A stretch of DNA of 64,000 nucleotides from positions 121,831 to 185,830 of the forward strand of contig NZ_JARHTQ010000014.1 in NCBI RefSeq assembly GCF_029223525.1. The letters are read 5' to 3'. Position 1 is the first letter of the stretch. Each line of letters opens with the position of its first letter. This DNA comes from Streptantibioticus ferralitis. Lineage in GTDB: Bacteria; Actinomycetota; Actinomycetes; Streptomycetales; Streptomycetaceae. Made by a program: the position numbers and the translations under genes. The notes under the pieces were generated by a model. That model did not search any database. It was not told the DNA's origin and saw only the letters and a program-made list of their open reading frames with translations. This document shows positions 26,617 through 38,670 of this stretch, in pieces.

Positions 26617-27084
26617 ATGACGGGAATCGATTCGGGCGTCGACCGGCGCGACGAGCACCAGGAAGCACTGCTGCAGCTGCTCACTGAAGTGGACGGCGGG
26701 GTCCTGGTCACCCTCAAGCGTGACGGACGGCCCCAGCTGTCCAACGTCAACCACCACTACGACCCCAAGGAGCGGATCGTCCGGGTGTCCATCACCGACG
26801 ACCGCGCCAAGACCCGCAATCTGCGCCGCGACCCGCGCGCCAGCTACCACGTCACCAGTGCCGACCGCTGGAGCTGGACCGTCGCGGACGGAACCGCCGA
26901 GCTGTCCGAGGTCGCCGCCGACCCGCACGACGACGCGGTGGAAGAACTCGTCGACCTCTACCGCGCGGTCCGCGGTGAGCACCCCGACTGGGACGAGTAC
27001 CGGGCGGCGATGGTGGCCGACCGGCGGGTGGTCATGCGGCTGCGCGTGGAGCGCGCCTACGGGCAGCCGGGACGGCGCGCATGA
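26617..27084 (+). CDS. PPOX-class, probably F420-dependent oxidoreductase
   Basis: The 155-residue protein is a single split-barrel flavin/F420-binding domain. LLQLLTEVDGGVLVTLKRDGRPQLSNVNHHYD, then VRVSITDDRAKTRNLRRDPRASYHV and WTVADGTAEL, is the usual family pattern. The substrate is unknown. ATG 26617 gives the expected N-terminus; GTG 26563, overlapping the alkB stop, would add 18 residues unlike the family. The stop overlaps the next ATG by four bases (ATGA), so it is coupled to the metallo-hydrolase. Confidence 0.85.
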   Translation: MTGIDSGVDRRDEHQEALLQLLTEVDGGVLVTLKRDGRPQLSNVNHHYDPKERIVRVSITDDRAKTRNLRRDPRASYHVTSADRWSWTVADGTAELSEVAADPHDDAVEELVDLYRAVRGEHPDWDEYRAAMVADRRVVMRLRVERAYGQPGRRA

Positions 27085-28232
27085 GCGGCTGGCGTCCCCT
27101 CTCCTTCGGCGCCGACCCGACCCGGGAGCGGATGGCCCGCATCCAGAGCTCCCCGAACTTCGAGGACGGCGTGTTCGTCAACCCGACCGGTCCGTCGGGC
27201 CCGCCGCGCGGGTCCGCCTGGGGCATGCTCAAGTCCCAGCTGCGCAAGGCCGACCGGATCCCCAGGCGACCCGCGGCCCCGGTGCCGGTGTATCCGTACA
27301 CCCTTGCCGAACTGGCCACCCCACCGTCGTCGGGACTGCGCCTGACGTGGATGGGGCACTCCAGTGTGCTCGCCGAGATCGACGGGCGGCGGGTGCTGTT
27401 CGATCCGGTGTGGGGCGAGCGCTGTTCCCCGTTCGGCTTCGTCGGACCGCGGCGGGTCCATCCCGTGCCCGTACCGCTGACCGAACTGGGACCGCTGGAC
27501 GCCGTGGTCATCTCGCACGACCACTACGACCACCTGGATCTGCCGACGATCCGGCAACTGGTCGGCACCGGAACGCAGTTCGTCGTGCCGCTGGGCGTCG
27601 GTTCACATCTGGAACGGTGGGGTGTGCCCACCCGGCAGATGACCGAGCTCGACTGGCAGGAGTCCTCGACGATCGCCGGACTCACCTTCACGGCCACGCC
27701 GGCCCGGCACTTCTGCGGGCGCGGCATCCGCAACACCCAGCACACGCTGTGGGCCTCCTGGGCAGTACGCGGACCCGAGCACCGGATCTACCACAGCGGC
27801 GACACCGGATACTTCCCGGGCTTCGCCGACATAGGCGCCAAGCACGGCCCCTTCGATGCCACGATGATCCAGATCGGCGCCTACAGCGACTACTGGCCGG
27901 ACATACACATGACCCCTGGTGAGGGGATACGTACACACCTCGATCTGCAGCGGGACGACCCGGCACAGGGCGTGTTGCTGCCCATCCACTGGGGCACGTT
28001 CAACCTGGCCTTCCACCCGTGGGCCGAGCCGATCGAACAGACCATGTACGCCGCCCACAGGGCCGGTGTGGCTGCCGCCGCACCGAAGCCGGGCCAGCCG
28101 TTCGAGCCCAGCGGCCAACCGCCCGCCGAGTCATGGTGGAGGGCTGTGGCCGTGCCTCCGGCAGCCGGCTGGCCCGCGTGGCCACCCGCGGCGGCGGCTC
28201 AAGCGGAACTGGACCTGGCGGCTGACCGATGA
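27081..28232 (+). CDS. Metallo-beta-lactamase-fold hydrolase (NAPE-PLD/UlaG-like)
   Basis: The 383-residue protein has the metal motif ISHDHYDHLD (HXHXDH), LTWMGHSSVLAEIDGRRVLFDPVWGERCSPF before it, and YHSGDTGYFPGF and PIHWGTFNLAFHPWAEP after it. These segments are typical of the outer-membrane/NAPE-PLD-like subgroup of the fold. Two metals would be bound; the substrate may be a phospholipid-like or lactone ester. It starts with ATGA overlap on the PPOX gene and is the last gene of its run; a strong hairpin at 28360-28400 lies 127 bases beyond. Confidence 0.9.
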   Translation: MSGWRPLSFGADPTRERMARIQSSPNFEDGVFVNPTGPSGPPRGSAWGMLKSQLRKADRIPRRPAAPVPVYPYTLAELATPPSSGLRLTWMGHSSVLAEIDGRRVLFDPVWGERCSPFGFVGPRRVHPVPVPLTELGPLDAVVISHDHYDHLDLPTIRQLVGTGTQFVVPLGVGSHLERWGVPTRQMTELDWQESSTIAGLTFTATPARHFCGRGIRNTQHTLWASWAVRGPEHRIYHSGDTGYFPGFADIGAKHGPFDATMIQIGAYSDYWPDIHMTPGEGIRTHLDLQRDDPAQGVLLPIHWGTFNLAFHPWAEPIEQTMYAAHRAGVAAAAPKPGQPFEPSGQPPAESWWRAVAVPPAAGWPAWPPAAAAQAELDLAADR

Positions 28233-28707
28233 GGACCCGGAGCGGGGTTTGGCGGCCCCCGCTACGGGTGACCTGCGGCAAGTCGGCCTGAATATAGGAG
28301 CTTTGATGCACCCTCGGCGCTCTCGTCCGCCTCGGCAACCCGGGAACCGGCCGACTCCCTGAGCGCTGTGGACGGCGGAACCCGCCCTCCACAGCGCTCA
28401 GCCCAAACCGGGCCCCGATCGCAGTTACCGCCGGTCGCGCCGCCGAGCACCGCGGCTCCGCGAGCTCCCGCGCTTCCCGGCCGAGCCGCTGCGGCGCTCG
28501 CACATCGGCAGCGCGTTCACGATCGACCGCGTCGGCGTACCGTGAAGACATGACGGGGCGGCTGCCGCATGACCAGTGCTGGTCAAGCGCCAGCGGAACG
28601 GCTGGTACATCAGCCATCAGGTACCCCGCGTCGACTGGTTGTTGGGACCGGAACGGCCGGACTACAGGTTCATGTCGCGTTTGGAGATGAATGGAATTGA
28701 CAGCTCG
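28233..28707. other. Intergenic region between convergent MBL-fold and DUF2264 genes
   Basis: This 475-base stretch has a strong bidirectional hairpin at 28360-28400 and a shorter dyad GACCAG-TG-CTGGTC at 28571-28584. Beyond these no coding frame with a ribosome binding site, RNA gene or mobile element was recognised. Confidence 0.6.
28360..28400. terminator. Strong bidirectional terminator hairpin
   Basis: The outer arms TGAGCGCTGTGGA and TCCACAGCGCTCA (28360-28372 and 28388-28400) pair perfectly. After one mismatch they continue into GGCGG/CCGCC, giving a stem of about 19 bp with a very short loop. It lies between convergent genes, so it can serve both. A U-tract is lacking, as is common in Streptomyces. 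Confidence 0.8.
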
Positions 28708-30588
28708 TCAGGCGCGCAGCTCGGGGCCGTCGGCGAAACGGATGACGGCCGCACCGTCCACCACCTCGGCTGTGATGCCCTCGCACAGCGAGGCCACGTC
28801 CAGCGGGGCGCCGGTCAGCGCGACAAGCGTCACATGGACGCTGCGACCGCCCGGGTGCGGAGCCGAGGTGAGGTACGGAACGGCCGAACACCGGCCGAGG
28901 GCGTTGGCGTTGGTGTGACGGGCGACATGCCCACCACACCAGCCGTACAGGCCGACGACGGCGCTGGTCAGACCGTCACCGCGACGCGCCAGCGCCCAGT
29001 GGTCACCAGCCTCGGCCACCGGCGGTTCCGGTCCGGCGAGCGCGTAGCCGCCGTCGCGGACCGTGGCTCCCGCGGGCGCCTCGACCCGGTGGACGCGGAT
29101 CTCCCAACCGCCGTGCGGCAGGGCGGTGGTCTCGACGCGGTACTCGCTCTGGTCTCCCGGGAGGCGGGCCGCGTACCAGGACGCGGCGCGGGAGGGTGAG
29201 ACGGTCAGCGGGTGGATGGCGGTACGGCGGGAGGCCGTGCCGTCGGCGGCCACCAGCGCCAGATGGCCGTCGAGCCGGGAGGCCCGGGCGTGCGGCGCGG
29301 TCTCCGGCGCGGTGCGCGAGGAGTAGCCGAGCTTCGCGTAGTGCGGGTCGTCGGACGGGTCCGCGGTATCCGGGTCGGCACGGTCGCTGCCGTGGTTGAG
29401 CAGTCGTACGATCCCGTCGCCGCGGGTCCCGTGCAGCAGCCAGCCGGGCGCGGGCAGCGCCACGTACTGGTCCGACTCCTCGACGGGCAAGGGGAGTTCG
29501 GGCGCGGTCCACACCGGGTGCCGCGCGGGCAGCAGCAGCCCGAGGAAGCCTTTGCTCGCCCAGTACGGCGACGCGGGTCCCGAGTAGTCCTGGGTGACCG
29601 GGAGAAACGGCGCGTACCAGCCGAGGCTCAGCAACCCGCGCTCGTCGGGCACCCCCCGTTCGGTGAAGTGCCGCAGCACACCGGAGGCGAGGCGGCGGGT
29701 GCGGCCGGGGGCGAGCGGTGTGGCGTCGGCGAGTTCGCCCAGCCACACCGGCGCCACGGTCGCGAAGCGGTAGGTGAGCGACCGGCCCTGGTGCACGGGG
29801 GCGCCGTCGGAGCCGAAGAAGTGCTGGTATCCGTCCAGGAACCGGCGGAGGCGGTCGCGGTAGGCGGCCACCCGGGCGGGGTCGGCGTGCTCCCCGGCGA
29901 TGCGTGCCCACATCAGTGGGTACAGGTGCATCGCCCAGCCGTTGTAGTAGTCGAAATTGCGGCCGTCGCCGTCGGTGTACCAGCCGTCGCCGACGTACCA
30001 GTCCTCGATCCGCTCCAGACCGCCGTCGATGTCCGCCTGGCGGTACGGAGCGCCGACCGAAGCCAGGAACTGCTCGCACACCACCTGGAAGAGCCGCCAG
30101 TTGTTGTCATGCGTCCGGTTTCCCAGGAAGCCGGAGAACCAGTCGACGGCCCGCTGCTGCACGGCAGCCTCCAGCCGGTCCCAGATCCAGCGGCGGGTCT
30201 CGTGCAGCCCGATGGCGATCGAGGCCGCTTCCACCATGGGCTGTGAGCAGGCGGCGAGTTGCGGCCACGCCTCGTCGCTGGTGCGGTCGGTGCCCGTTGT
30301 CAGACCCCGCGCGTAGCGTTCTGTCAGGCGCTGGTCCACCTGGCCGTCGGCGCCCGCGATGCGGAAGGAGGCCAGCAGAAATGACCGCGCGTATCCTTCG
30401 AGCCCGTCCGAGTCGTCCCCCGAGCAACTGGCCCGCCCGGGAAGGCGGTACTGCGCCCAGCCCGGCGTCGCGTACGGGACGAGGCCGTCCAGCAGCCGGT
30501 CGGCCACCGCCTCCCAGTGCGCACGGGTCCAACCGGTCAGCGGCGAGAGCGTTGCGTCGGCGGGCGGGAGCTCCAGCCGCGCGGTCAC
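28708..30588 (-). CDS. DUF2264 family protein, probable glycoside hydrolase
   Basis: The 626-residue protein has an alpha/alpha-barrel-like first two-thirds with the DUF2264 blocks NRTHDNNWRLFQVVCEQFL, DWYVGDGWYTDGDGRNFDYYNGWAMHLYP and SLTYRFATVAPVWLGEL. A beta-rich C-terminal part follows. Characterised DUF2264 relatives have been assigned to a glycoside hydrolase family with beta-glucuronidase activity; substrate here is unknown. No signal peptide is visible. GTG 30588 overlaps the permease stop as GTGA, so it is the third gene of the minus-strand operon with the hydrolase-ABC fusion. Confidence 0.82.
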   Translation of the reverse strand: MTARLELPPADATLSPLTGWTRAHWEAVADRLLDGLVPYATPGWAQYRLPGRASCSGDDSDGLEGYARSFLLASFRIAGADGQVDQRLTERYARGLTTGTDRTSDEAWPQLAACSQPMVEAASIAIGLHETRRWIWDRLEAAVQQRAVDWFSGFLGNRTHDNNWRLFQVVCEQFLASVGAPYRQADIDGGLERIEDWYVGDGWYTDGDGRNFDYYNGWAMHLYPLMWARIAGEHADPARVAAYRDRLRRFLDGYQHFFGSDGAPVHQGRSLTYRFATVAPVWLGELADATPLAPGRTRRLASGVLRHFTERGVPDERGLLSLGWYAPFLPVTQDYSGPASPYWASKGFLGLLLPARHPVWTAPELPLPVEESDQYVALPAPGWLLHGTRGDGIVRLLNHGSDRADPDTADPSDDPHYAKLGYSSRTAPETAPHARASRLDGHLALVAADGTASRRTAIHPLTVSPSRAASWYAARLPGDQSEYRVETTALPHGGWEIRVHRVEAPAGATVRDGGYALAGPEPPVAEAGDHWALARRGDGLTSAVVGLYGWCGGHVARHTNANALGRCSAVPYLTSAPHPGGRSVHVTLVALTGAPLDVASLCEGITAEVVDGAAVIRFADGPELRA

Positions 30589-31534
30589 GACACGATGTCC
30601 TTGCGCTGGAAGCCGCGGAACGCGAGGGCGGCGCAGACCACGGCATAGGACAGCGCTACGGAGGCGCCCTTCACCATGCCCGTCCACTCCAGGTCGGGCT
30701 GCAGGGCATCGGCCCAGGCGTACTGCCAGTGCGTGGGCAGGATGTTCCGCAGCGAGCCCAGTGCCGTGATCGCGTCGAGGATGTTGGAGAGGATCGCCAT
30801 GCCCACGGCTCCGCCGACGGCGCCCAGCGGAGCATCGGTCACCGTCGACAGCCAGAACGCGAGCCCTGCCACGGCGAGTTGGCTGACGAAGACATAACCC
30901 GCGATCGCCGCGAAGCGCAGCGCGGCCGTTCCGGCGGGCAGCGTGCCACCGGCGGGCAGTTGGAGATCTCCCCATCCGTACGCGGCCGTGCCGACCGCGA
31001 GCGCGACGGCGGGCAGCGCCAGGACCGCCGCCGCGCTGAAGCCGAAGGCGACCAGCGCCTTGCTGGTCAGCAGCCGTGCGCGGGGGACCGGCGCCGCCAG
31101 CAGATAGCGCAGCGACGACCAGCCTGCTTCGGACGCCACCGTGTCACCGAAGAACAGCGCCACCGGCAGGGTGAGCAGGAAGCCGCTGGAGACGAAGAGC
31201 ACCGCAAGCGCGAAGTTGAGCCCCGAGGAGGTGGCCACATCGATGAGCGAGGGAATGTTGTCGCGGCCATGCGGGGTGCCGCCGATAGCGAAGGCCGCCC
31301 ACACCACGGCGGGCAGCAGCAGCACCACCGCGAACGCCACCAGGGTTCTACGGCGCAGCAGTTGGCGTACCGCCTCCACCCGCAGCGGCAGCGTGCGGCC
31401 GGGCCGGTAACCGGGGGCCGCGCCCGGCGCGCCGCCGGTGCGTGGGGTGTTCGCGGTCGTGTCAGCCGTGCCGGCGCCGGTCTCGTCAGGCGTACGGGCC
31501 GTACCGGCGGCGCTGCTCGCGCCACGGGTGCTGG

Positions 31535-31538
<4 letters not shown>
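30585..31538 (-). CDS. ABC transporter permease
   Basis: The 317-residue protein has about six hydrophobic spans, for example TLVAFAVVLLLPAVVWAAFA and AALRFAAIAGYVFVSQLAVAGLAFWL. It has the layout of ABC-2/NatB-type permeases that work with a separate ATPase. It is preceded by a roughly 60-residue polar, threonine- and alanine-rich leader. Both ends overlap neighbours by four bases (GTGA): the ATPase-hydrolase fusion upstream and DUF2264 downstream. It would form the membrane channel for that ATPase; direction (export) is inferred from the family. Confidence 0.85.
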
Positions 31539-34303
<2,765 letters not shown>

Positions 34304-34560
34304 GCGGGGGGTCCTCGGGAGTGCGAAGTCTCGGGCGGGGGTCTGGAAACGAACAAGGGCGCGGTCCAGTTTGCCCCTTCGCGATCGTCGGGACGTCAGC
34401 CGACGGGAGCGCGCCGTGGTCGCGCCGTACTGCGCCGGGAGTACGAGGGGTGGTTCCGGACGCGTCGACGGCGCACGGAAGCGCTGTCAGAGGCCGTTGT
34501 CAGTGGCGGGCACTACCGTCGGTGGTGAACGGTGGTGAATGGTGGGAACGGAGGACCGAG

Positions 34561-34905
34561 ATGGCCGACGCCGACGATGTCCGTAGAATCGCGCTCTGCC
34601 TGCCGGAGGCCGTGGAGAAGCTGGCCTGGGGCATGCCGTCCTTTCGGGTGCACGGGAAGTCCTTCGCGTGGCTCGCCGAGGACGACGCCTCCATCAGCGT
34701 CAAGTGCCCGATGTCCGACCGGGACGAGCTGATCGCCGCGGAACCGGAGAAGTTCTTCATACGGCGCGGTCACGATGACAACTTCGCCTGGGTGCGGGTC
34801 AGGCTCGCCGCCGTGGAGGACCTCGACGAGCTGCGGGCCATCCTGCTCGACTCCTGGCGGCAGGCCGCGCCACGGCAGCTGGCCGCCTCGTACGAGGACG
34901 CGTGA
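34561..34905 (+). CDS. MmcQ/YjbR family protein
   Basis: The 114-residue protein matches the YjbR/CyaY-like DNA-binding fold family. It has DDVRRIALCLPEAVEKLAWGMPSFRVHGKSFAWL, then ISVKCPMSDRDELIAAEPEKFFI, then WVRVRLAAVEDLDELRAILLDSW. Function is not established; it is a common single-domain protein of streptomycetes. ATG 34561 has a GGAGG site 6-7 bases before it. The stop sits in the loop of a perfect 14-bp hairpin. Convergent with the secreted phosphodiesterase. Confidence 0.88.
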   Translation: MADADDVRRIALCLPEAVEKLAWGMPSFRVHGKSFAWLAEDDASISVKCPMSDRDELIAAEPEKFFIRRGHDDNFAWVRVRLAAVEDLDELRAILLDSWRQAAPRQLAASYEDA

Positions 34906-34919
34906 CTCGTACGAGGCGG
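34883..34919. terminator. Perfect 14-bp stem terminator across the yjbR stop
   Basis: The arms CCGCCTCGTACGAG (34883-34896) and CTCGTACGAGGCGG (34906-34919) enclose a 9-base loop containing the yjbR stop codon. It lies between convergent genes and can end transcription both ways. The left arm is coding sequence. Confidence 0.75.
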
Positions 34920-34950
34920 ATGCTGAGTTGACCGTCAGCTTGTTGGGCCG

Positions 34951-36000
34951 TCAGCCCAGCTGGAACGTGGCCTCGACCGGGTAGTGGTCGCTGGGCGCGT
35001 TGGTGTCGGTCTGCCCCGACGTCCAACCGCTCTGCGGGTCGAAGTCGAGGGCGACGTTCGGCAGCGCGGTCGGCGTCGGCCGCCCCGGCGCGTCGAGGTA
35101 GCCGATGTAGTCCACATCATCGGCGTAGTCGGTGGGGAAGCTCTCCACACCCGCCATGTACTGGCACCAGGCCGACACCTTGCAGTCGATGGTGGTCAGC
35201 GTCTGCGACGGGTCGCTGGCCGGAGTGCCGAGTACACCGCCCACCGCGGCTTGGGCGTTGGCGTAGTCGCCGCGCGTCTGGCCGTTGAAGTACTCGACGT
35301 TCAGATCGCCACCGATGAGCACCGGGGCGCTGGCACCGACGATGCCGTCCACCCAGTCGCGGATCTCGCCGAGCTGGGCGAGACGGGTGGCCTGCGTGGT
35401 GTCGGTTGAGGTGTTCGACTGGTCGGCCTGCAGATGTGTGCCCACCACCCAGGTCTTGCTGCCGTTCTTGTCGACCTGGACGAGCGCGGCGCCCTTGTTG
35501 GCGTTGTAGTCCCACGTCCCCGAAGTGGAGTTGGTGAAGACATGCGCGTACTGGGCGGTGATCGGGTACTTGGACAGGATCATCGTCCCGCCGTTGATCA
35601 CGAAGGGGGAGTTGGAGCAGTTGCCGCTGATGCCGTTCCAGCCCCCGCCGGAGCACGCCTGGCCGACCACCGGCGTCCGGTAGGGGTACAGGTCGGAGAG
35701 CTTCGCCGTGATGTCTTCGGTCGAGGAATGGTTGAACAGTTCGTCCAGCACGACGACATCGGCGTTGCGCTGGCGTACCACCGACTCGACCACGGGGGTG
35801 CGCTGAGCGGCCTTCTCGCTCTCCAGCGTGTCGACCGCGGCCGTCGCGAGGTCGACGTTCCACGCGAAGACGGAGAGCGAACCGCCCGATCCGCCGGCCG
35901 CGCTCTGTACCGGCTGCGCCACGGCGGGCTGCGCCAGTCCCCCGAGGAACAGAGCCGTTGCCGCGACCATGGCCGCCGCAGTCGATCGACGAGCGATCAC
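34951..36000 (-). CDS. Secreted endonuclease/exonuclease/phosphatase-fold phosphodiesterase (sphingomyelinase-like)
   Basis: The 349-residue protein begins with a signal peptide (ARRSTAAAMVAATALFLGGLAQPAVA) and then a full EEP domain. Key segments are VFAWNVD, DVVVLDELFNHSS with the metal glutamate, VVGTHLQADQ, VLIGGDLNVEYF with the DXN pair, and a C-terminal PSDHYPVEATF with the catalytic Asp-His. These place it with bacterial neutral sphingomyelinase C-type enzymes; a secreted nuclease is the alternative. GTG 36000 has AGGAGG 5 bases upstream. Divergent from the universal stress gene. Confidence 0.87.
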   Translation of the reverse strand: MIARRSTAAAMVAATALFLGGLAQPAVAQPVQSAAGGSGGSLSVFAWNVDLATAAVDTLESEKAAQRTPVVESVVRQRNADVVVLDELFNHSSTEDITAKLSDLYPYRTPVVGQACSGGGWNGISGNCSNSPFVINGGTMILSKYPITAQYAHVFTNSTSGTWDYNANKGAALVQVDKNGSKTWVVGTHLQADQSNTSTDTTQATRLAQLGEIRDWVDGIVGASAPVLIGGDLNVEYFNGQTRGDYANAQAAVGGVLGTPASDPSQTLTTIDCKVSAWCQYMAGVESFPTDYADDVDYIGYLDAPGRPTPTALPNVALDFDPQSGWTSGQTDTNAPSDHYPVEATFQLG

Positions 36001-36314
36001 AAGTGCCTCCTGCTGGGTGAGGTGGATGCCCGACCGGTGGCACGGACCCGGAGACGGTTGCGTGCCCCGCCAGGTCCGTGGGGCCGCGGAAAGGCAGGCG
36101 CACGGTAGCGACTGGTGAGTACGGTGAGGCGAACGGCAATGGGTTGCCAAGCGGCGCGTTGGCCAAGGGTTCACCAATTCGCGGAGGGGGCGTGGGCCCG
36201 CGTCGCTGTGCGGCCCGCGCCGTGCCGGTCCAGGCGTTCGGATGGCACCCGTCCCGGCACCGTGACCTGGCGCCCCGGTCGGGAGAAACGTTCTGGCCCG
36301 ACTACGCTCAAGGT
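36001..36314. other. Intergenic region between divergent EEP and universal stress genes
   Basis: These 314 bases contain the phosphodiesterase ribosome binding site and, at the right end, a -10-like TACGCT for the universal stress gene. No coding frame or repeat was recognised. Confidence 0.6.
36303..36308 (+). promoter_or_regulatory. -10 element TACGCT for a likely leaderless usp transcript
   Basis: TACGCT ends 6 bases before GTG 36315, the distance expected if RNA starts at the start codon. No -35 box is convincing, and the AAGG between is too close to be a normal ribosome binding site. Confidence 0.4.
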
Positions 36315-36782
36315 GTGACTGACAACAAGGGCGAGTCGGTTTTCGAGCTCGGCACCGACGGCCCGAAGGTGATCGTCGTCGGGGTGGACGGCTCCGACTC
36401 GTCCTGGCGGGCGGCCGCCTACGCTGCCGGGCTGGCCCGGCGGCAGCGGTCGCTGCTCGCCATGGTGTACGTGCAGCCGATGGCCATGGTCGGCTCGGCC
36501 GGCCTCGGAGTGCCGATGGCCGAGGCAACCTCGCAGATCGCGGAGGAGATCGTCGCCCAGGTACGCGAGGCGATCGAGCGGATGGGGGAGGTGTCCACGC
36601 TGCGCTGGGAGTTCCACACCTTCGCGGGGGAACCGTTCACCGGCCTGTCCCAGGCCGCCGACCAGCTGCGTGCCGACGCCGTCATCGTCGGCGCCTCGGA
36701 GCAGGCGGGGCACCGCATCATCGGCTCGCTCGCGGTCCGCCTGGTGAAGGCGGCCCGCTGGCCGGTCACCGTCGTTCCGTAG
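36315..36782 (+). CDS. Universal stress protein
   Basis: The 155-residue single-domain UspA-fold protein has KVIVVGVDGSDSSWRAAAYAAGLA at the start and a C-terminal IVGASEQAGHRIIGSLAVRLVKAARWPVTVVP. The latter resembles the G-2X-G-9X-G(S/T) nucleotide site, partly altered at the first glycines. It may bind ATP and respond to stress or dormancy. GTG 36315 is 6 bases after a -10-like TACGCT. It ends 32 bases before the pirin gene. Confidence 0.88.
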   Translation: MTDNKGESVFELGTDGPKVIVVGVDGSDSSWRAAAYAAGLARRQRSLLAMVYVQPMAMVGSAGLGVPMAEATSQIAEEIVAQVREAIERMGEVSTLRWEFHTFAGEPFTGLSQAADQLRADAVIVGASEQAGHRIIGSLAVRLVKAARWPVTVVP

Positions 36783-36801
36783 CAGCCGTCGTGAATCACC
36801 C

Positions 36802-36807
36802 TACGGT
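36802..36807 (+). promoter_or_regulatory. -10 element TACGGT for a likely leaderless pirin transcript
   Basis: TACGGT ends 7 bases before ATG 36815. It lies in the 32-base gap after the universal stress gene, so pirin may have its own promoter with a leaderless start. GGTGGG overlaps this element, so a weak ribosome binding site cannot be excluded. Confidence 0.4.
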
Positions 36808-36814
36808 GGGCACC

Positions 36815-37780
36815 ATGAGCAATCTCGATCTCAAGCCCCAACTGTCGACGTGTGGCGGCCGCGCCGCGGTGGCGGCCGAGCCGGTGCGCGAACTCATCAC
36901 CGGACGGCCGGTGTTGCTGGGCGAGAGCACCGAAGTGCGGCGCCTGCTGCCGAGCATGGGCAGGCGCATGATCGGCGCATGGTGCTTCGTCGACCACTAT
37001 GGCCCGGACGACATCGCGGAAGAACCCGGTATGCAGGTGCCACCGCATCCGCACATCGGCCTGCAGACGGTCAGTTGGCTGCGCGAGGGCGAGGTGCTGC
37101 ACCGCGACAGCCTCGGCAGCCTGCAAACCGTACGTCCCGGTGAGCTCGGCCTGATGACGTCGGGGCGCGGCATCGCGCACTCCGAGCAGTCCCCGTGCGA
37201 ACACGCCCGCCTCCTGCACGGCGCACAGCTGTGGGTCGCGCTCCCCGACGCCCACCGCGCCACAGCTCCCGCCTTCGACCACCACACCGCACTGCCGGTG
37301 GTCACCGCTCCGGGCCTGCGGGCCACCGTCATCCTGGGTGGGCTGGACGGCGCCGTCTCGCCGGGCAGGACCTTCTCCCCGCTGGTCGGCGCCGACGTGA
37401 TGCTCGACTCGGGCGCCGATGTGACGCTACCGCTCGATCCGTCCTTCGAGTACGCGGCGCTCACCATGTCGGGCGGCGCGATCGTCGACGATGTGCCACT
37501 TGCCCCCGGCTCGCTGCTCTACCTGGGCTGCGGCCGGACCGGACTGCCACTGCGCGCCGACACCGCGACCGATCTCGTACTGCTCGGCGGCGAGCCGTTC
37601 GAGGAGAAGATCGTCATGTGGTGGAACTTCATCGGGCGGACCAGCGAGGAGATCGTACAGGCCCGCTCGGAGTGGATGGAAGGCACTCGCTTCGGCGAGG
37701 TCCACGGCTACGACGCCCCCCGACTCACCGCGCCCACACTCCCGCCAGGGCCGCTGAAACCGCGCGGTCGTGTGCGCTGA
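36815..37780 (+). CDS. Pirin family protein
   Basis: The 321-residue bicupin has the pirin metal site MQVPPHPHIGLQTVSWLREGEVLHRDSLGS, with His, His and His, then RPGELGLMTSGRGIAHSEQSP with the glutamate. A second cupin makes the C-terminal half, ending KIVMWWNFIGRTSEEIVQAR. Pirins bind iron and act as redox-linked regulators or quercetinases; the role here is unknown. ATG 36815 gives the usual start; an upstream ATG-like start at 36791 is possible. Confidence 0.93.
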   Translation: MSNLDLKPQLSTCGGRAAVAAEPVRELITGRPVLLGESTEVRRLLPSMGRRMIGAWCFVDHYGPDDIAEEPGMQVPPHPHIGLQTVSWLREGEVLHRDSLGSLQTVRPGELGLMTSGRGIAHSEQSPCEHARLLHGAQLWVALPDAHRATAPAFDHHTALPVVTAPGLRATVILGGLDGAVSPGRTFSPLVGADVMLDSGADVTLPLDPSFEYAALTMSGGAIVDDVPLAPGSLLYLGCGRTGLPLRADTATDLVLLGGEPFEEKIVMWWNFIGRTSEEIVQARSEWMEGTRFGEVHGYDAPRLTAPTLPPGPLKPRGRVR

Positions 37781-38117
37781 CCTGGCTATTCGCACCCGGC
37801 AGCCGATCGCTTAGGAAGTGACGCCGGAGCCGCTGACTGGTACTGGGAGGGTCGGTCGAGCTTTTGGGCGAGGGCTCTGCGGAGCCTGAGCGAGATTCTC
37901 AGGCCTGCTCGGCTGTAGCAGGGTTTACTCGGACCAATGCTGACCCCCTGCTGAATTTCCTGACGGCTTGTCGGCTGACCCGTCCGTGGACGCGCGGCGG
38001 ACGTGGTAGAGGCTGCCGAACACGCCATAGCGCACGATCGAGACACTCCTGCACAGGCACACCGCTTCCTGGACCGGATCGCGCCCCTGTGCACCGAGGA
38101 AGTGATGACGCAGGTCG
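37781..38117. other. Degenerate region after pirin with a short remnant coding frame
   Basis: No intact gene is seen. One plus-strand frame from about 38003 to a TGA at 38144-38146 reads VVEAAEHAIAHD, DTPAQAHRFLDRIAPLCT and EEVMTQVGALVDNPAK. This looks like real protein but has no start or ribosome binding site. It is probably the tail of a lost gene next to the conservon GTPase remnant; I do not recognise the family. Confidence 0.45.
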
Positions 38118-38490
38118 GTGCCTTGGTCGACAACCCGGCGAAGTGAAGACAAGACCACTACCACGGTGGCCATCCACTTCAGACGCCTCACCCGTGCCAA
38201 CGATCTCGTGCTGTACCTGTTCGGAACCCCGGGACAGCGACGGTTCCACCTGTTATGGGAGGACATCGCTCAGGGAGCACTCGGCGCCCTGGCCATGGTC
38301 GACACCCGCCGCCTGGAAGGGTCCTTCGAAGTAATGGACTTCGTCGAGGAAGCGGAGCAGCAGCACGCAGTGGCCATCAACACCTCCCCCGAAGCCCCGA
38401 CCTACGACCTGGACACGCTGCGGGACCACTTCGACCTGCACCCCGACACCCCGCTGCACCTGGTCGAAAACCCCCGCCGATGGCAAGTGG
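38118..38490 (+). pseudogene. Remnant of a conservon GTPase (CvnD-like ATP/GTP-binding protein)
   Basis: The frame contains TTVAIHFRRLTRANDLVLYLFGTPGQRRF and LLWEDIAQGALGALAMVDTRRLEGSFEVMDFVEEA, and AVAINTSPEAPTYDLDTLRDHFDL. This is the middle of CvnD proteins (GTPGQ switch and VDTRRL). The N-terminal P-loop GXXXXGKT is missing, the normal NKXD-like element is degraded, and after about 38490 the frame continues into unrelated residues. It thus cannot bind nucleotide normally. Conservon genes cvnA, B and C are not nearby, so it is an orphan fragment. Confidence 0.7.
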
Positions 38491-38670
38491 CCATCCCACA
38501 CCGGACTCACCAGTGCTGCCGATGCTGGCCTGGCGCCGCAACGTGCGGGGCCATGGTCTGGATGGTCCGGGTTTTGGTCAGGCCGAAGAGATGTGGTGTG
38601 TGGCCCCGACGTAAGCCCTTCCCCCGTATAGGAGGTGGAAGAAATTACGGCTAGCTCCCGGTATTGCGAA

